From contig MJCC01000002.1 of the NCBI GenBank assembly GCA_001766655.1, positions 951,366 through 1,015,365 on the forward strand: a stretch of 64,000 nt of DNA, written 5' to 3'. Shown here one piece after another: positions 36,430 to 46,928 of this stretch. A program made the translations under genes and the position numbers. The notes beneath the pieces were generated by a model. That model was not told where the DNA came from and did not search any database. It saw only the letters and a list, made by a program, of their open reading frames with translations. The DNA is from Phytomonas francai. Lineage: Eukaryota > Euglenozoa > Kinetoplastea > Trypanosomatida > Trypanosomatidae. Numbering within the stretch: the stretch's first letter is position 1; each line of letters starts with the position of its first letter.

Positions 36430-38280
36430 TTATTGAGGCAACGACTTAATGAACATTTCAGAATTGATCAAAGCTGTCGAAATTAGCGACACCCGCGCAT
36501 CGATCTTCGCTGTGTATGGCTCCTCCGATGAACCCACGGCCTCACTTCCAGCAAGCCGTTTAGACATGGAAATTTTCATATTCATCAAGCTCTCCGGATT
36601 ATTGTCGACCATTCCTTGATTGATTTGCCAGAGCAGTATCGCCTCGGTAAAAGTGATACCACCAACATAAACTATGATAATATCTTTTCCTCGCGCATAC
36701 GGCACCTGAGCGGTAGGAATGGGCGATCCCTGAACACTTAATACAGGATACTTTTCGTCCGATAATGTACCGTTATATATGCGATTTATGAGTTTCTTAA
36801 GGAGAGGTGTGTGTTGAGTGAGAACATTTTCAACATCCTTTTCGAATTGTCCGACTGATTTGAGGACCGATTTCAAGAGACGGCCTGTTGAAGGCTTAAA
36901 AATCTCATGAGAGCGCCTTTGTTGCCCAGCATATTTGATGAGGCGGTCAATCAAGTCTATCTTTTCCTTCGAGCACTCACGGTTCTCTAGTTCCTGCTTT
37001 AGTCGAGTAAGAATATTTCCAGATGCTTTTTCATAGCGAAGACCGTAAATCATAGCTATACGCAGAGCATCTCGAAGTTCCGTTTCCGGATCCTGTACTA
37101 TCTCCAATATCAGTCGACTGTGTTCGGTAATGTCGTTACGAGTGATCATATCCTGCTCCAGTGTGGACAGGCGAGTAAGGTTGCGATCTTTAACTTCAGC
37201 GGCAAGTTGGCTTGTAATACCACAATGACGGGATACCTGCACAGACTTCTGGCGGATTTCAGGGAAACGAGTCATGAAATCCCTAATCCCTTCTATAGAA
37301 ACGGTAGCCTGATTAATGTTATTGATCTCTTTATAGGTACTTATCATCTCGCTGACCGCGGCACAGACCTGGCCCCAGTTGTCATAGCGATGCTTTTCAA
37401 AAAAGGAATCAACCTGAGCCTTAAGAACGTGGTGACGTTCCTCAGGGCTAGCTTTGGGGTCATCAATTACGACTTCATTTCCGTTCTCGAACCCGATGAG
37501 CTCGTGGATCATTGCTTCGTAAGTCCAGGGCATCAAAAGCGGCGTTAAAGGGTCGTCCATACGATCTAAAATAACGAGCACGGATTCTTTCGCTTTTAGG
37601 TCTGGAAACGTTGTGTGCACTGTGCTCATGCATAAAGCTAGTTCTTCCGCAATTTTTTGGACCGCTTTACTTTCGGAACGATACCGAATGACGGGGCGGC
37701 GTTTCGTAAGCAGCATCATGCTAACGATACTTTTCGTGATCTGGTTAAACGAATTAGGGTCCCACTGAGGATACGTTAGGGGATTCACTAAAGGATTCAG
37801 CGCCGGGGACAGCAAGCTGTGCTTCAACTGGCAGATGCACACATATTCCGTGATGGGTATCGAGTCCAAATATATTTCTCCCACACGATTAACCAAGTTA
37901 AGCTGATCTGCAGTAGCAAGACACTCCAGCAACGAGGAGTCTAGAAGAAAAGAAAAGAAAATCGAGTAAGAACTGAAGTTAGCTTCCGCCAATTCCTGAC
38001 AAATGCACATGAGCGAGGATTTGGATGGCTGGCAAAAGATAATGCAGGAGAAATATCGCATGGCGTAGCGCTCCTTGTTGGACAACTTATCTACTAAAAC
38101 CACATCGTTCTGAAGCAGCTGATGTTGAGAGTAGACGACATTCAAGACTGAGAGCGCGTGTTCATCACACAACAGTACCTTTAGACCCTTTTGTTTTTGG
38201 AATATAGAATCCAAGTAGCTAGATGCCTGCTCGATGCAATTAAGGCGATTGTTGTGAGAAGGTAAAACCAAGTCAGACAT
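36430..38280 (-). CDS. VPS45: Sec1/Munc18 family protein VPS45
   Basis: A 616-residue SM protein, full length for the family. VPS45-like blocks include KVLLCDEHALSVLNVVYSQ, VNRVGEIYLDSIPITEY, LVILDRMDDPLTPLLMPWTYEAMIHELIG (the strongest signature) and the C-terminal YVGGITFTEAILLW, equivalent to the conserved VGG.T..E. SM proteins clasp syntaxin-type SNAREs; VPS45 acts with TLG2/PEP12-type syntaxins in traffic between endosomes and the trans-Golgi. VPS33 and SLY1 fit less well at the DRMDDPLTPL and VNRV...SIPI stretches. The ATG is at 38278-38280. Confidence 0.93.
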   Translation of the reverse strand: MSDLVLPSHNNRLNCIEQASSYLDSIFQKQKGLKVLLCDEHALSVLNVVYSQHQLLQNDVVLVDKLSNKERYAMRYFSCIIFCQPSKSSLMCICQELAEANFSSYSIFFSFLLDSSLLECLATADQLNLVNRVGEIYLDSIPITEYVCICQLKHSLLSPALNPLVNPLTYPQWDPNSFNQITKSIVSMMLLTKRRPVIRYRSESKAVQKIAEELALCMSTVHTTFPDLKAKESVLVILDRMDDPLTPLLMPWTYEAMIHELIGFENGNEVVIDDPKASPEERHHVLKAQVDSFFEKHRYDNWGQVCAAVSEMISTYKEINNINQATVSIEGIRDFMTRFPEIRQKSVQVSRHCGITSQLAAEVKDRNLTRLSTLEQDMITRNDITEHSRLILEIVQDPETELRDALRIAMIYGLRYEKASGNILTRLKQELENRECSKEKIDLIDRLIKYAGQQRRSHEIFKPSTGRLLKSVLKSVGQFEKDVENVLTQHTPLLKKLINRIYNGTLSDEKYPVLSVQGSPIPTAQVPYARGKDIIIVYVGGITFTEAILLWQINQGMVDNNPESLMNMKISMSKRLAGSEAVGSSEEPYTAKIDARVSLISTALINSEMFIKSLPQ

Positions 38281-38582
38281 CTATAACCACCACAGCTAAA
38301 TATTTATTCTAAAGGCAAAATGAAAGACTAATCTGAGAATGAAAACCCTATACGAATCCAAAGATAATTTAATAATTGTAGTAATAATAATAACCGTTTG
38401 ACCTTGTCTGCGAGAGCGAGCTCAAGTCAATGTTAAGATTTAAAGACATGAGTTATAGTTTATGGTCCGTGATAATTGCAATATTCCCACCTAAAGATAT
38501 CAAGAGAGGATAATGGCATCAGACATTTTTATATTAAAGCTCCACTGCACATGTTTGCTTGTTTTTTTTTTGTGATTTAAAG
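38281..38582. other. Intergenic region, no gene seen
   Basis: About 300 bp between VPS45 and the DUS gene. AT-rich; a T9 run at about 38563. No gene seen. Confidence 0.5.
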
Positions 38583-39923
38583 CTAGCAGAAACGTCTGAC
38601 TTGGATTGGACGAACGTCTAAATCTACCTTACTCGGTAGATGTTCCTGCTCGCCCTTCAACTTTTCATCTAAAGAAGGTAGTGATGAGGCTTCATCAGGA
38701 GGAAAATCGACAAACTCAGTTTCGTTTTCACATAGCTTTACCAGTTCCAGCTCCTTCTGTGAGAGCTGGAAGAAGTCAGAGCAGTCCCTATAAGATCGCA
38801 GCCCTTCCTGAACCCTCGGCATCTTTGATTTTAAAGCCTGCACCTCCGGAAAGATCCTTGTAAGGTGATACTTGAAGTTTTTAAACAGAGTGCGATAGCG
38901 AACCGCGAATAGCAGCATTTCCTTCACAACTTCCATATGATGAACTTCCGCTGACTGACTTTCCTGATGTGTATGACCCGTCTCTGCTGGATACGAGTAA
39001 GAGGGCGAAAAGCATGTCACATTCACTAAAGCAGCACGGGCAATCATGCATGCATCGAACCCATAGCATCGCATTTTCTCAATTCCGTCGGCACGCGACT
39101 GAATTGATCCATTTAAAATAAAACAAATACCACTAAAATAGAGATCTTGATGGCACTGTGAAATAACCTGTGCAGCCACATCGTACAAAGGAGGGTCTTC
39201 TGAGCGTTGATCGCGCAACCGTGCATGGAGGGTGATCGCATGCACTACTGGGTGTCGAGGTGTATGGCCGGAGGCTGTTAATATTTCCTTTAGCATCACT
39301 ACCGTCGCAGACGGTTCGTTGCTTTTCAAACGTGTTTTAAAACTAATTGAAAAAGTATGGTCGCCTCTCGATCGACGTGAGGGCTCACCTTCCACCTTTT
39401 CGTTATGGACGATCGCGTGTATCTGGCGCAGAATGTCCCCCGCAACATCGGTTTTTTGCATTAGCGCGGCACCAAATCCGTTGCTCACGCTGAACTTCTT
39501 TGGACAGCCCATGTTAACGTCTACGCCGTCGATATCCTCACGACATAACACGACAGCCTTGGCAGCCACTGCGCCGTCGGAGGCCCCAAGTTGCAGCACC
39601 ACAGGTGAAGCTACGCGACCTCCGTGAACCTTCTTTGAGGACCGCCTTCCCTGCACCAGTGTGGAAAAGACAACGGTTCGCTTAAACGAGTTTTTGTAAC
39701 GATCATACACGACATACTCCGCTACATTGGTGTCTTCCAAACTAGGGTACGACCGAACCTCCCTGCGACACTGGCAAAGCTTGGCGGCGACAATCTCCTC
39801 GGAAAACACGATATCGGCACCATGCGCCTCACACAGAAGACGAAAGCCAAGGCTGCAGATACGCACCATTGGCGCGAGCATGACACGCCCATAGAAGATG
39901 GAGTGGGCTGCGGAATCTGACAT
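38583..39923 (-). CDS. tRNA-dihydrouridine synthase, DUS2 type
   Basis: A 446-residue flavoenzyme that reduces uridine in the tRNA D-loop (U20 for DUS2). The TIM-barrel start VMLAPMVRICSLGFRLLCEAHGAD, the EE of the first active-site strand, and the catalytic cysteine (about C140, in DVNMGCPKKFS) followed by GFGAAL are all typical. SFKTRL and later FILNGSIQSR are equivalents of the K.R and NG.I phosphate-binding loops. It is the DUS2 branch by APMVR and the NMGCPK stretch. The double-stranded RNA-binding domain of animal DUS2 is not seen; the C-terminus is charged. The frame extends to a TTG; I chose the ATG at 39921-39923. Confidence 0.92.
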   Translation of the reverse strand: MSDSAAHSIFYGRVMLAPMVRICSLGFRLLCEAHGADIVFSEEIVAAKLCQCRREVRSYPSLEDTNVAEYVVYDRYKNSFKRTVVFSTLVQGRRSSKKVHGGRVASPVVLQLGASDGAVAAKAVVLCREDIDGVDVNMGCPKKFSVSNGFGAALMQKTDVAGDILRQIHAIVHNEKVEGEPSRRSRGDHTFSISFKTRLKSNEPSATVVMLKEILTASGHTPRHPVVHAITLHARLRDQRSEDPPLYDVAAQVISQCHQDLYFSGICFILNGSIQSRADGIEKMRCYGFDACMIARAALVNVTCFSPSYSYPAETGHTHQESQSAEVHHMEVVKEMLLFAVRYRTLFKNFKYHLTRIFPEVQALKSKMPRVQEGLRSYRDCSDFFQLSQKELELVKLCENETEFVDFPPDEASSLPSLDEKLKGEQEHLPSKVDLDVRPIQVRRFC

Positions 39924-41596
39924 TATCTCGTCATATGATGACAATATATTCGGTGTTGCTGGGAATGTATACAGGAATGAAAAAACGCGATAAAAGAAGG
40001 AGGAAAAGCTAATATTTGTATATTTTTATTCTGTTAAGATAATTTTTGCAGAACAAACTGCCTCTGTGCACGGGAAACGCCAAAAAGAAAAACATCGTCT
40101 TTTGTTTTGAGGAAGACTCTCAGGATCTATATCAATACAACCCATGTCGATAATTCTATAGATGAAAATCTTCAATCCCGCTTTTAAAATAAACAACGAG
40201 CATATCCATTTGCAGGATTAAATAATAAATTATGCACTACCTTAGTAAGACGGTACAAAATATTGCTTATACCAGATCATATATTTTTGTTGATGAAATA
40301 TAAGAATCAAATAGCACTGAAAAACTGCTGTTGTTGTTTTCCTATCAGTATTCAAAACAATTATATGTTTGTAGAAGTTGCAATCGAATTCAGTCTCGAC
40401 TACCACCACCAAAAGAAAAAATGGACGCTTATCTATGGCAGGTACAGCAATACAGTTGGCATAATGTTTAAAGGAAATAAGTGCCTGTTGAAACGAGAAA
40501 TTGAGGTTGATGTGCACGACGTTTGTTCGCAATGTAGCCCCGCTTCATTGGCATTGGTTCTAGTAGTCAGAGCTGTAAAATGCGTCGCACGAGTTGAGAA
40601 CGCAAAGTAACATCACAATTTGCTACCAAAATTGTCTGCAAACATAACACAGAGTAGGTGCTTCTTGATGGTCAAAAATAGCATTCGTGAGATAGTACGT
40701 TGTCGTATTACGAAGCATTTATATCCTCTTCCTTTGTGGTTAGCGGCTCAAGAACAAAGACGATTTCTGGAAAATATCTTCGCGATATTGGAACTCTTTC
40801 AAGACACATTGTTGCCATTCAGAATAAAATCAGCTTGCTCTGAAAACAATCTGGGCACAAATTATTGCAATAGCTTTCATTTAAATGTAAAATCATTAGT
40901 GATGATATAGCTTGGTCAGGCGTAACCGGTTCTATTTTTAAAAGTTACGCTGCGTTAAAAGATGTCCAGCAGTTTATACATGGTGACAACTTAAACAATC
41001 TTCTATTTACAAAGCGGGTCTTTGGGGGGAAAAGACTGTTATTTTTCCTGATTGTGCAAGTATAAATTTCTAACTTATATGATAAAGACTTAAACAGGTA
41101 AAAAAAAAGTGTATACTTTTATTGCGTAAGCATATAAAATTGGCGAAAGGAGTCCCCTAAACACACACTCAAAAAAAGGTGTCCTTGATTTCAAAAAAAA
41201 AAAAACAAGAAATATAGATACACGATGATATTAGATGATACCCAAGCAACTAAAAAGTCGTGCAATTATAACAGCAATAATATTTGATCAACAATGAAAA
41301 AAGTAAGTCCAATGACATATGCCGTGGAGTGCAAGAAAGTATCATCAGCTGTTTTACGTTTACTGTCTTTTGTATCAATGTACATGTCCTTTCGATGTCA
41401 TAGACGTGCGCACGTTAAAAATCTGAAACAAGTGAAAGTTTTCAACTTCTTACTTCGGTTCAATTTCTTTCTCTTCTTAAGAACTGTGGGTAATTTCTTT
41501 CTTACCCTTACGAACTTCATACCTAATTTTTCCCTTTAAATCCAACGAAAACCGGTTAGTAAAAATAAAACAATTTGTCAAGAAATTTAAATTGTT
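39924..41596. other. 1.7 kb stretch without a supported gene
   Basis: Between the DUS and zinc-finger genes. Several overlapping frames look weakly protein-like: 40242-40532 minus (no ATG), 40263-40610 plus (ATG only internally), 40620-40910 plus (no ATG at its start) and 41294-41539 plus. All plus-strand ones oppose the transcription unit. I see no tRNA box pair. It may hold long UTRs or a decayed gene. Confidence 0.5.
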
Positions 41597-42571
41597 TTAA
41601 GCACGACCAAATGCTTGAAGCATGCCCAAACTTGTTGTATTATCATTGGCAATACGAATTCCACCAGATCCAGAACCACCGCCCGCTGTAAATCGGTGGC
41701 TATCACCCCTGGAAATCGCACTTGGGAATGTCCCCCGACCATTTTGATTACGTGCAGGTGCCCGGAAAGCATCAGCAGTTGAGGAAGGCGGAGGGAAACT
41801 AGGACCCTGGCGTTCTGCTCGTCCCCCGAGTGCGATGTTTGACTTGTGAGTCGCGCTTTGCCGGATCATGGATGCAGGAACACCTGCTTGCCGCGGTGGA
41901 GCTACCACGCCGGAACGGAATCCTTGCAAGGGTTCCCGGTCGGATTCCCTAGCGCCCCACATTTGCTGCGATTTGGCATCGTGTCTTCTGGCGCTTCGAA
42001 TTGCTTGGATAAGCTCTTCGTGTTGCTGTCTCCACATGTTCGGCTTTTTTTCCCCAAAAATTCCAATGGATGTAGCAGCCTCAGGTTTCTTTTTCTGGGT
42101 TCTCCTACCCCAACAAATCTTGCTATTTTCAGAACCAAATGGCTCGTCCTCAGGTCTCCGCTGCTTGCTACTGTCGAATATACGACGTTTCATATCTCCT
42201 TTGCATACTTTTTCGTGATAGCCGATGCGATCAAAAACAAACCTACGCCCGCACTTGGAGCATGCGTGAAGGTTGGGATTACCACTCGGAAACGCATCCC
42301 GCTCGAAGTTGGAGCCTAGAGACCGGGTGGTATTCGAGCCGATGCCGCACGGCTGCTCGTCAGCAAATCTAGAACCCTCTGAAAAGGTCGTCTTATTCGG
42401 TATAGATTTACTTTTATTCATCTGTGGCATGACAGGCCTCGGCCCGATGGGGTCAATCCTCCAGCGTTTAAGTGCCTTATCATAACATTGAGGGATGTGT
42501 ATATCAATAGAAGCCGATCCATACCCACGTCCGCAGAGTGGGCAGGTGACAAACCGCCTAGGCATGCACAT
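41597..42571 (-). CDS. ZC2HC1-type zinc-finger protein
   Basis: A 324-residue protein with two C2HC zinc fingers of the ZC2HC1 (FAM164) kind. The first, near residues 10-30, is CPLCGRGYG followed by a His and Cys at spacing HIPQC. The second, near 100-120, is CSKCGRRFVFDRIGYHEKVC. Between the fingers lies WRIDPIGPRPVMP. The rest is disordered, rich in Arg, Gly, Ser and Gln with a Gly-rich end. Proteins of this group in protists are often found in cilia and flagella, but no function is proven by sequence. The frame extends to a TTG; the ATG at 42569-42571 is the first, with a second ATG two codons later. Confidence 0.88.
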   Translation of the reverse strand: MCMPRRFVTCPLCGRGYGSASIDIHIPQCYDKALKRWRIDPIGPRPVMPQMNKSKSIPNKTTFSEGSRFADEQPCGIGSNTTRSLGSNFERDAFPSGNPNLHACSKCGRRFVFDRIGYHEKVCKGDMKRRIFDSSKQRRPEDEPFGSENSKICWGRRTQKKKPEAATSIGIFGEKKPNMWRQQHEELIQAIRSARRHDAKSQQMWGARESDREPLQGFRSGVVAPPRQAGVPASMIRQSATHKSNIALGGRAERQGPSFPPPSSTADAFRAPARNQNGRGTFPSAISRGDSHRFTAGGGSGSGGIRIANDNTTSLGMLQAFGRA

Positions 42572-42637
42572 TCGCAATTAGATACCTATATATGTCCTCC
42601 TAGTTGTTGTCGTTTCCCTCATATACTATACTTTTAG

Positions 42638-42684
<47 letters not shown>

Positions 42685-43258
42685 GCACAATGCAATACGT
42701 TGAACCAGGATGGGCACAGCTGAAAGACGTTAACAAAATGTTGTGAGGTTTGATTTTGTACCTAGAAATTAAAAGGCCGTGATAAAATGCAAAGAATGAA
42801 ATTCTGTAGAATCTCTAATTTGTTATGCAGGCGAAGGCGCTTTTTGAGAACCAAGTACCAGTTTTCACGATGTATTTCCTGTTTAAAGGATCTCTCAGGA
42901 TGACCAAGAACTTACGTTTCTTCGCTTTTTATTTTTTTAGAGGCTCAAATTTACTCCGCACCCTTATTAACATACACTGTCAACCATCCTATAGATATAG
43001 GCTATCAACAAATTCGCTTCAGCATCTAATTAAACAAAAAGCAAGCATTTGTGTTGACGAATATTAACATATGACTTTCCAGACCCTTAAAATGGATACG
43101 CCCATACCCATTTTGTACTACTGTACCTTTAACAAAAGAGTCTGTACTTTGTATATGCAATAGCGCGCCATTCTCATCCGTTGATTTAAAAATCAGCATA
43201 GAGGAAAAAAATGCTACAACCCTTTTAGATTTAATTTGGGACATGCAAAGATTGAAAA
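42572..43258. other. Intergenic region with a long TA microsatellite
   Basis: About 690 bp. An alternating TA tract covers about 42640-42684 with small interruptions, directly upstream of the zinc-finger gene. A plus-strand frame at 42825-43067 has no support. Confidence 0.6.
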
Positions 43259-44791
43259 TTACAAAAAGGTGAAGCCACCTCTTGTATTTCGATTTCGCCT
43301 GCCCCCCCGTCCAAAAGTAGTGTTCTCAAAGCCTCCATTAGAAAATCCGCCCATCCTACTACTACTAAACATCATGTTCATTATGTTAACGATGTCTTCG
43401 TTTCCAGGCGGAAAACCAGCGGTGGTAGGATACGACCCCTCGATATCATTATCCATCTGGCCAGAGTCGTAGAGATGCTTTTTGGTGCGGTCGGATAAAA
43501 TACCAAACGCCTCCCCGACGTCCTTGAACTTTTTCTCGGCATGGCTCTTCTCTTCTTCACTGGCATGTGCCCATTTGTCGGGATGCCATTGCAGGCACGC
43601 TTTTTTATACGCTCGCTTGATCGTACTCTCGTCCGATTCGTTCGGTGAAAGATCTAAAATCTTGTAGTAATCCTTGCGCTTGAATCGCTTGACGCGCACC
43701 TTGAGCTGCTGCAACTCCGACGTAAATTTCTTCTCCTTATCGGCCGCGCACTGCATGTCATGCAGGGCCTCCTCGTACATTTCCAGCCGCTCACGAATAC
43801 GACTTCGGCGCGCGTACAGCTTCGCGCTGTCCACGCCATTTTTGATCGCGTAATCGCAGTCGAGCAAGGCGCCCTGAAAGTCGCTGACATCCATGCGCGC
43901 GGCGGCGCGATTGCCGCGAATAATCGCGTTCACGCACGTATTCGTCGCGTCGATCTGAATCGCGGCGGTGTACTCCTCGATCGCCTCCCGAGCGCGCTTC
44001 TGACGGAACAAATTATTCCCGGCCTCCTTGTGCTTTTCAATACCCCGGATCTTCTTGACGAGGGCGGAAAATTTGCCGTTGTCCGGGTCCATCCCGAGCG
44101 CCTGCCGGAGCAATTCCTGCGCGACCGCAAAGCCGCCGTCCCCGCGATAATAAAGGGCAAGCGCGCGGAGGTATAAATAGTAAGAGTCCCCGCTATAGCG
44201 GTCGGCAAAGGGGGCCAGCACCCGGCCCGCGCGCTCGGGATCGCTAAAAACGGTAGACTCCGCAAAAAGGAAGGCGGCGGACGAGCAATTCGGGAACTCC
44301 CGCAGGACGTCGGATAGAGCACGGCCGGCGCCTGGATGGTCGCCCTCGGCCGCGAGTTTTTCAGCCCGCTGAAAGGCTTTATGGGCACTCTCGGCACTAG
44401 TTTGAAGCTCTTTTAGGAGCTTTAGATCTTCTGATGTTTTGGAGCCACTAGAACTTGCATTAAGCTCAACGATACCATTTGCCATTTCCTCGGTAGCTCT
44501 TCCAAAGTCACCTAAATTGCAGAGCGCACTATGTAAGCGGGAGTACGCCTTGACAAAGCCCTTGTCCAGGCTCACCGCCATCTTAGCGTCCGCAGCTGCC
44601 TGTTCAAATTCTAACTGCTTCAGAAATGCGGCACTACGGTTGGAATGCAGCACCGCCTCATCAGGTTTAATCTCGATAGCTTTACCATAAATTTCCACCG
44701 CATCTTTGAATAAGTTATTCTTAAAGGCTTGATTACCGCGTTCTTTCAAGATCTTCCAATCTGAAACGACGGAAGAAGACACATTAGTCAT
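43259..44791 (-). CDS. TPR and J-domain co-chaperone (DNAJC7-like)
   Basis: A 510-residue protein. Residues about 12-120 hold a three-motif TPR domain (LKERGNQAFKNNLFKDAVEIY...). A second TPR block lies at about 255-370 (HKEAGNNLFRQKRAREAIEEY...). A J domain follows at about 388-455 (DYYKILDLSPNESD, then HPDKW with the essential HPD). The end is Gly/Arg/Asn-rich. This order is that of DNAJC7/TPR2, which hands clients between HSP70 and HSP90. The frame extends upstream to a TTG, but the AG acceptor at 44812-44813 after a T12 tract would place that codon outside the mature mRNA, so the ATG at 44789-44791 is preferred. The middle is GC-rich. Confidence 0.93.
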   Translation of the reverse strand: MTNVSSSVVSDWKILKERGNQAFKNNLFKDAVEIYGKAIEIKPDEAVLHSNRSAAFLKQLEFEQAAADAKMAVSLDKGFVKAYSRLHSALCNLGDFGRATEEMANGIVELNASSSGSKTSEDLKLLKELQTSAESAHKAFQRAEKLAAEGDHPGAGRALSDVLREFPNCSSAAFLFAESTVFSDPERAGRVLAPFADRYSGDSYYLYLRALALYYRGDGGFAVAQELLRQALGMDPDNGKFSALVKKIRGIEKHKEAGNNLFRQKRAREAIEEYTAAIQIDATNTCVNAIIRGNRAAARMDVSDFQGALLDCDYAIKNGVDSAKLYARRSRIRERLEMYEEALHDMQCAADKEKKFTSELQQLKVRVKRFKRKDYYKILDLSPNESDESTIKRAYKKACLQWHPDKWAHASEEEKSHAEKKFKDVGEAFGILSDRTKKHLYDSGQMDNDIEGSYPTTAGFPPGNEDIVNIMNMMFSSSRMGGFSNGGFENTTFGRGGRRNRNTRGGFTFL

Positions 44792-44811
44792 TTTTATTCT
44801 CAGGCACCCTC

Positions 44812-44851
44812 CTTGTAGAAGTAGAAAAGGCAAAGTAAGAAAAAAAAAAAA
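44812..44851 (-). promoter_or_regulatory. Predicted trans-splice acceptor for the TPR/DnaJ gene
   Basis: On the minus strand a T12 tract (44840-44851) and further pyrimidines (TACTTTGCCTTTTCTACTTC) run into the first AG at 44812-44813, leaving a 5' UTR of about 20 nt before the ATG. This is the arrangement expected for spliced-leader addition and it decides between two possible starts. Confidence 0.6.
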
Positions 44852-45229
44852 GGGACCCTATATATTATCAAAGATTATACCTAATCATCGCTCTCAGGAC
44901 TATACAATTATATACACACTTTCGCACACATTCATGTAATTTCGCAAAAAAAAAAGGCGATATAAATTTTACAATAGCAATTTTAATAAAACCAAATAAG
45001 TTGTTAAATCAACTTTATGGTTTAAAAAAATTGTCAGACATGCTGCTTTATACATATTTTATTCGCTAGCTCCCGTAGATGTTCTAAGCATCAAATTGGA
45101 AACAGAAGGAAATGGAGAAACAGCAATAACGTCGCAATAATAAATATACAACTATGTGCATATTGTGTAAATATAACTATTGACACATTGTTTTTAGTCC
45201 AATAATAATAATAATGATTATTATTATTA
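44852..45229. other. Intergenic region, no gene seen
   Basis: About 380 bp, AT-rich, with an imperfect palindromic ATAATAATAATGATTATTATTATT near 45204-45228 just beyond the stop codon of the GAF-like gene. Confidence 0.55.
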
Positions 45230-46552
45230 TCAGGTATTGCGTTGACGAAGAAAGGACTCAAGCTCCACACATAAGTCTTTGTACTCCCTCTTGTAATCGT
45301 AGCCATCCAACTCATAAAGCCTTAATCTATCCTTCGTGGCCTCTAATTCCCTCTTTGCTTTGGAGAGATTTGCTCGTAATTCCTTTAATTCTATTTGATT
45401 TTCGCGCTCTTTTTCTAGAAAGTTGATATTGCAATCAACACCCTTTTTCCAGCAACTATGAATATTATCAACAAAATTCCTCACTTCTCTCAAGGATGGC
45501 GTTAGAGAAAGCCCACTAGTTATCGGCGTTAACGTTTTCTGAGGAAGTACTTCTCTCCTTATCAGTGGTTGCGGAACAAATTGCTGGATTTCGTGAAATA
45601 CTGCATTACCAAAAGTGTCTAGTGGTGAACTTGATGAAGACTGCCCTGCTGAAGACTCTTTTGGAGTTTTCCGCAGAATAGGGAGCACTGGTTTCGCCAG
45701 AGAAAAAGGTGCAACGATGTGCTGAGTAATAGGCTCATAAAATGTATTAAACCAGTCAAGTTGTGGTACTCGAGACATAAGCTCGCCAATCAGGATGGAT
45801 GAAAAGTAAGCAATGCTCTCATCATGCACTCCGAACGGCTGGGAACCTAAGTATTTGCCCTCAATGTGTAGAGTTGCAATTGCCTTGTTATACTTTACGC
45901 GTTCTTCTCGATGATGGCGTATGGGAAACACTAACACGGAGGCCTGGCTTTGGGAAGCTTCCAAAGAGTATCGATTTAAAGCAATACAACTTCCCAGCAC
46001 TTCTGCGTCTAGCGACCCATTACAGCGATGACTATTAAAAATTGGTGGGAATATAAGATTTTGATTTACATTGCAAATTGAAAACATTTCGTCACCTTTT
46101 CTCACAAAGATACTTGCAGATGATGCCTGCACAAGCTTCACTGTTCCTTCAAGTATGTTATACAAGGTACACGCGAATGAGTTGGCGACATCCTTCGGAA
46201 TAGTAATACCGCCAGACCGTGATGCTTCCTGCGGAATACATTTTACACGAAGGCTAGAGGGTTTGTTCAGAACGAAATTCTTTGCTTTATGCGTATCGTC
46301 AGTATTTCTCATAGAACGTGCGTTAGGTAAAGCATTAGGTCTACTAGGTGTATCTGCTTTTTGATCATTAATGGGTTTATGTCTATTACTTTCTGGCTCC
46401 ATACTATTTTGAAGCATTTCTGATACAGACTCAAGACGCTTTATTAATGGAGTAATTTGGTCATCCCTTAGTTGACCATTCGTTACTTGCATTAGCTTTT
46501 GAAATATAGAAATTATAAGTTTTAGCTCATCAGCTGCGTCAATAGCCTCCAT
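45230..46552 (-). CDS. GAF-like domain and coiled-coil protein, unknown role
   Basis: A 440-residue protein. Residues 1-50 are helical. From about 118 to 265 the sequence has a GAF-like layout: a helix (VANSFACTLYNILEGTVKLV), strands (SSASIFVRKGDEMFSI), a Gly followed by a helix, VLVFPIRHH, and KAIATLHIEGKYLGSQPFGVHDESIAYF near the end. No ligand-binding residues can be named. A Ser-rich linker follows, then a coiled coil at about 375-435 (ELKELRANLSKAKRELEATK). GAF-plus-coiled-coil proteins occur at the basal body and flagellum of protists; that placement is inference. ATG at 46550-46552. Confidence 0.72.
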   Translation of the reverse strand: MEAIDAADELKLIISIFQKLMQVTNGQLRDDQITPLIKRLESVSEMLQNSMEPESNRHKPINDQKADTPSRPNALPNARSMRNTDDTHKAKNFVLNKPSSLRVKCIPQEASRSGGITIPKDVANSFACTLYNILEGTVKLVQASSASIFVRKGDEMFSICNVNQNLIFPPIFNSHRCNGSLDAEVLGSCIALNRYSLEASQSQASVLVFPIRHHREERVKYNKAIATLHIEGKYLGSQPFGVHDESIAYFSSILIGELMSRVPQLDWFNTFYEPITQHIVAPFSLAKPVLPILRKTPKESSAGQSSSSSPLDTFGNAVFHEIQQFVPQPLIRREVLPQKTLTPITSGLSLTPSLREVRNFVDNIHSCWKKGVDCNINFLEKERENQIELKELRANLSKAKRELEATKDRLRLYELDGYDYKREYKDLCVELESFLRQRNT

Positions 46553-46928
46553 TATACAATTTCTAATTGGTGTACGCTTTGTAATAATTTAAAACTACAA
46601 ATTAAAAATAAAAAAAGAGTATTTAAGTGATGATACAGAATAGGTTGCATTCGATAATATTTGCGCAAGAAGAAGATATATTCGGCTGCAATTAAAAAAA
46701 AATTGCCTCTAGGATATTGTAATAAAAAAAACTTTGTATGGAACACAGGAATGCGTGTATCTCATAAATACGATAGAAAGCTAAAAAGAGTTTTGTTTTA
46801 GAGAAAATTAATTATAAAACATTTTTTTATGAAAATCCGATTAGCTTCCCCATTGGTTTGAGAGACCCTGGGAAGTAGGTAAGGGAGACAAATGCATTGC
46901 GAATCTAAAATAGAAAAAGATATGAAAA
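46553..46928. other. Intergenic region, no gene seen
   Basis: About 375 bp of very AT-rich DNA between the PP2C and GAF-like genes. Long A runs (pyrimidine on the coding strand) could serve trans-splicing. Confidence 0.55.

Noticed and set aside
44792..44833. Upstream extension of the TPR/DnaJ protein by 14 residues
   Set aside because: It begins with TTG and lies across the predicted splice acceptor, so it would not be in the mature mRNA.
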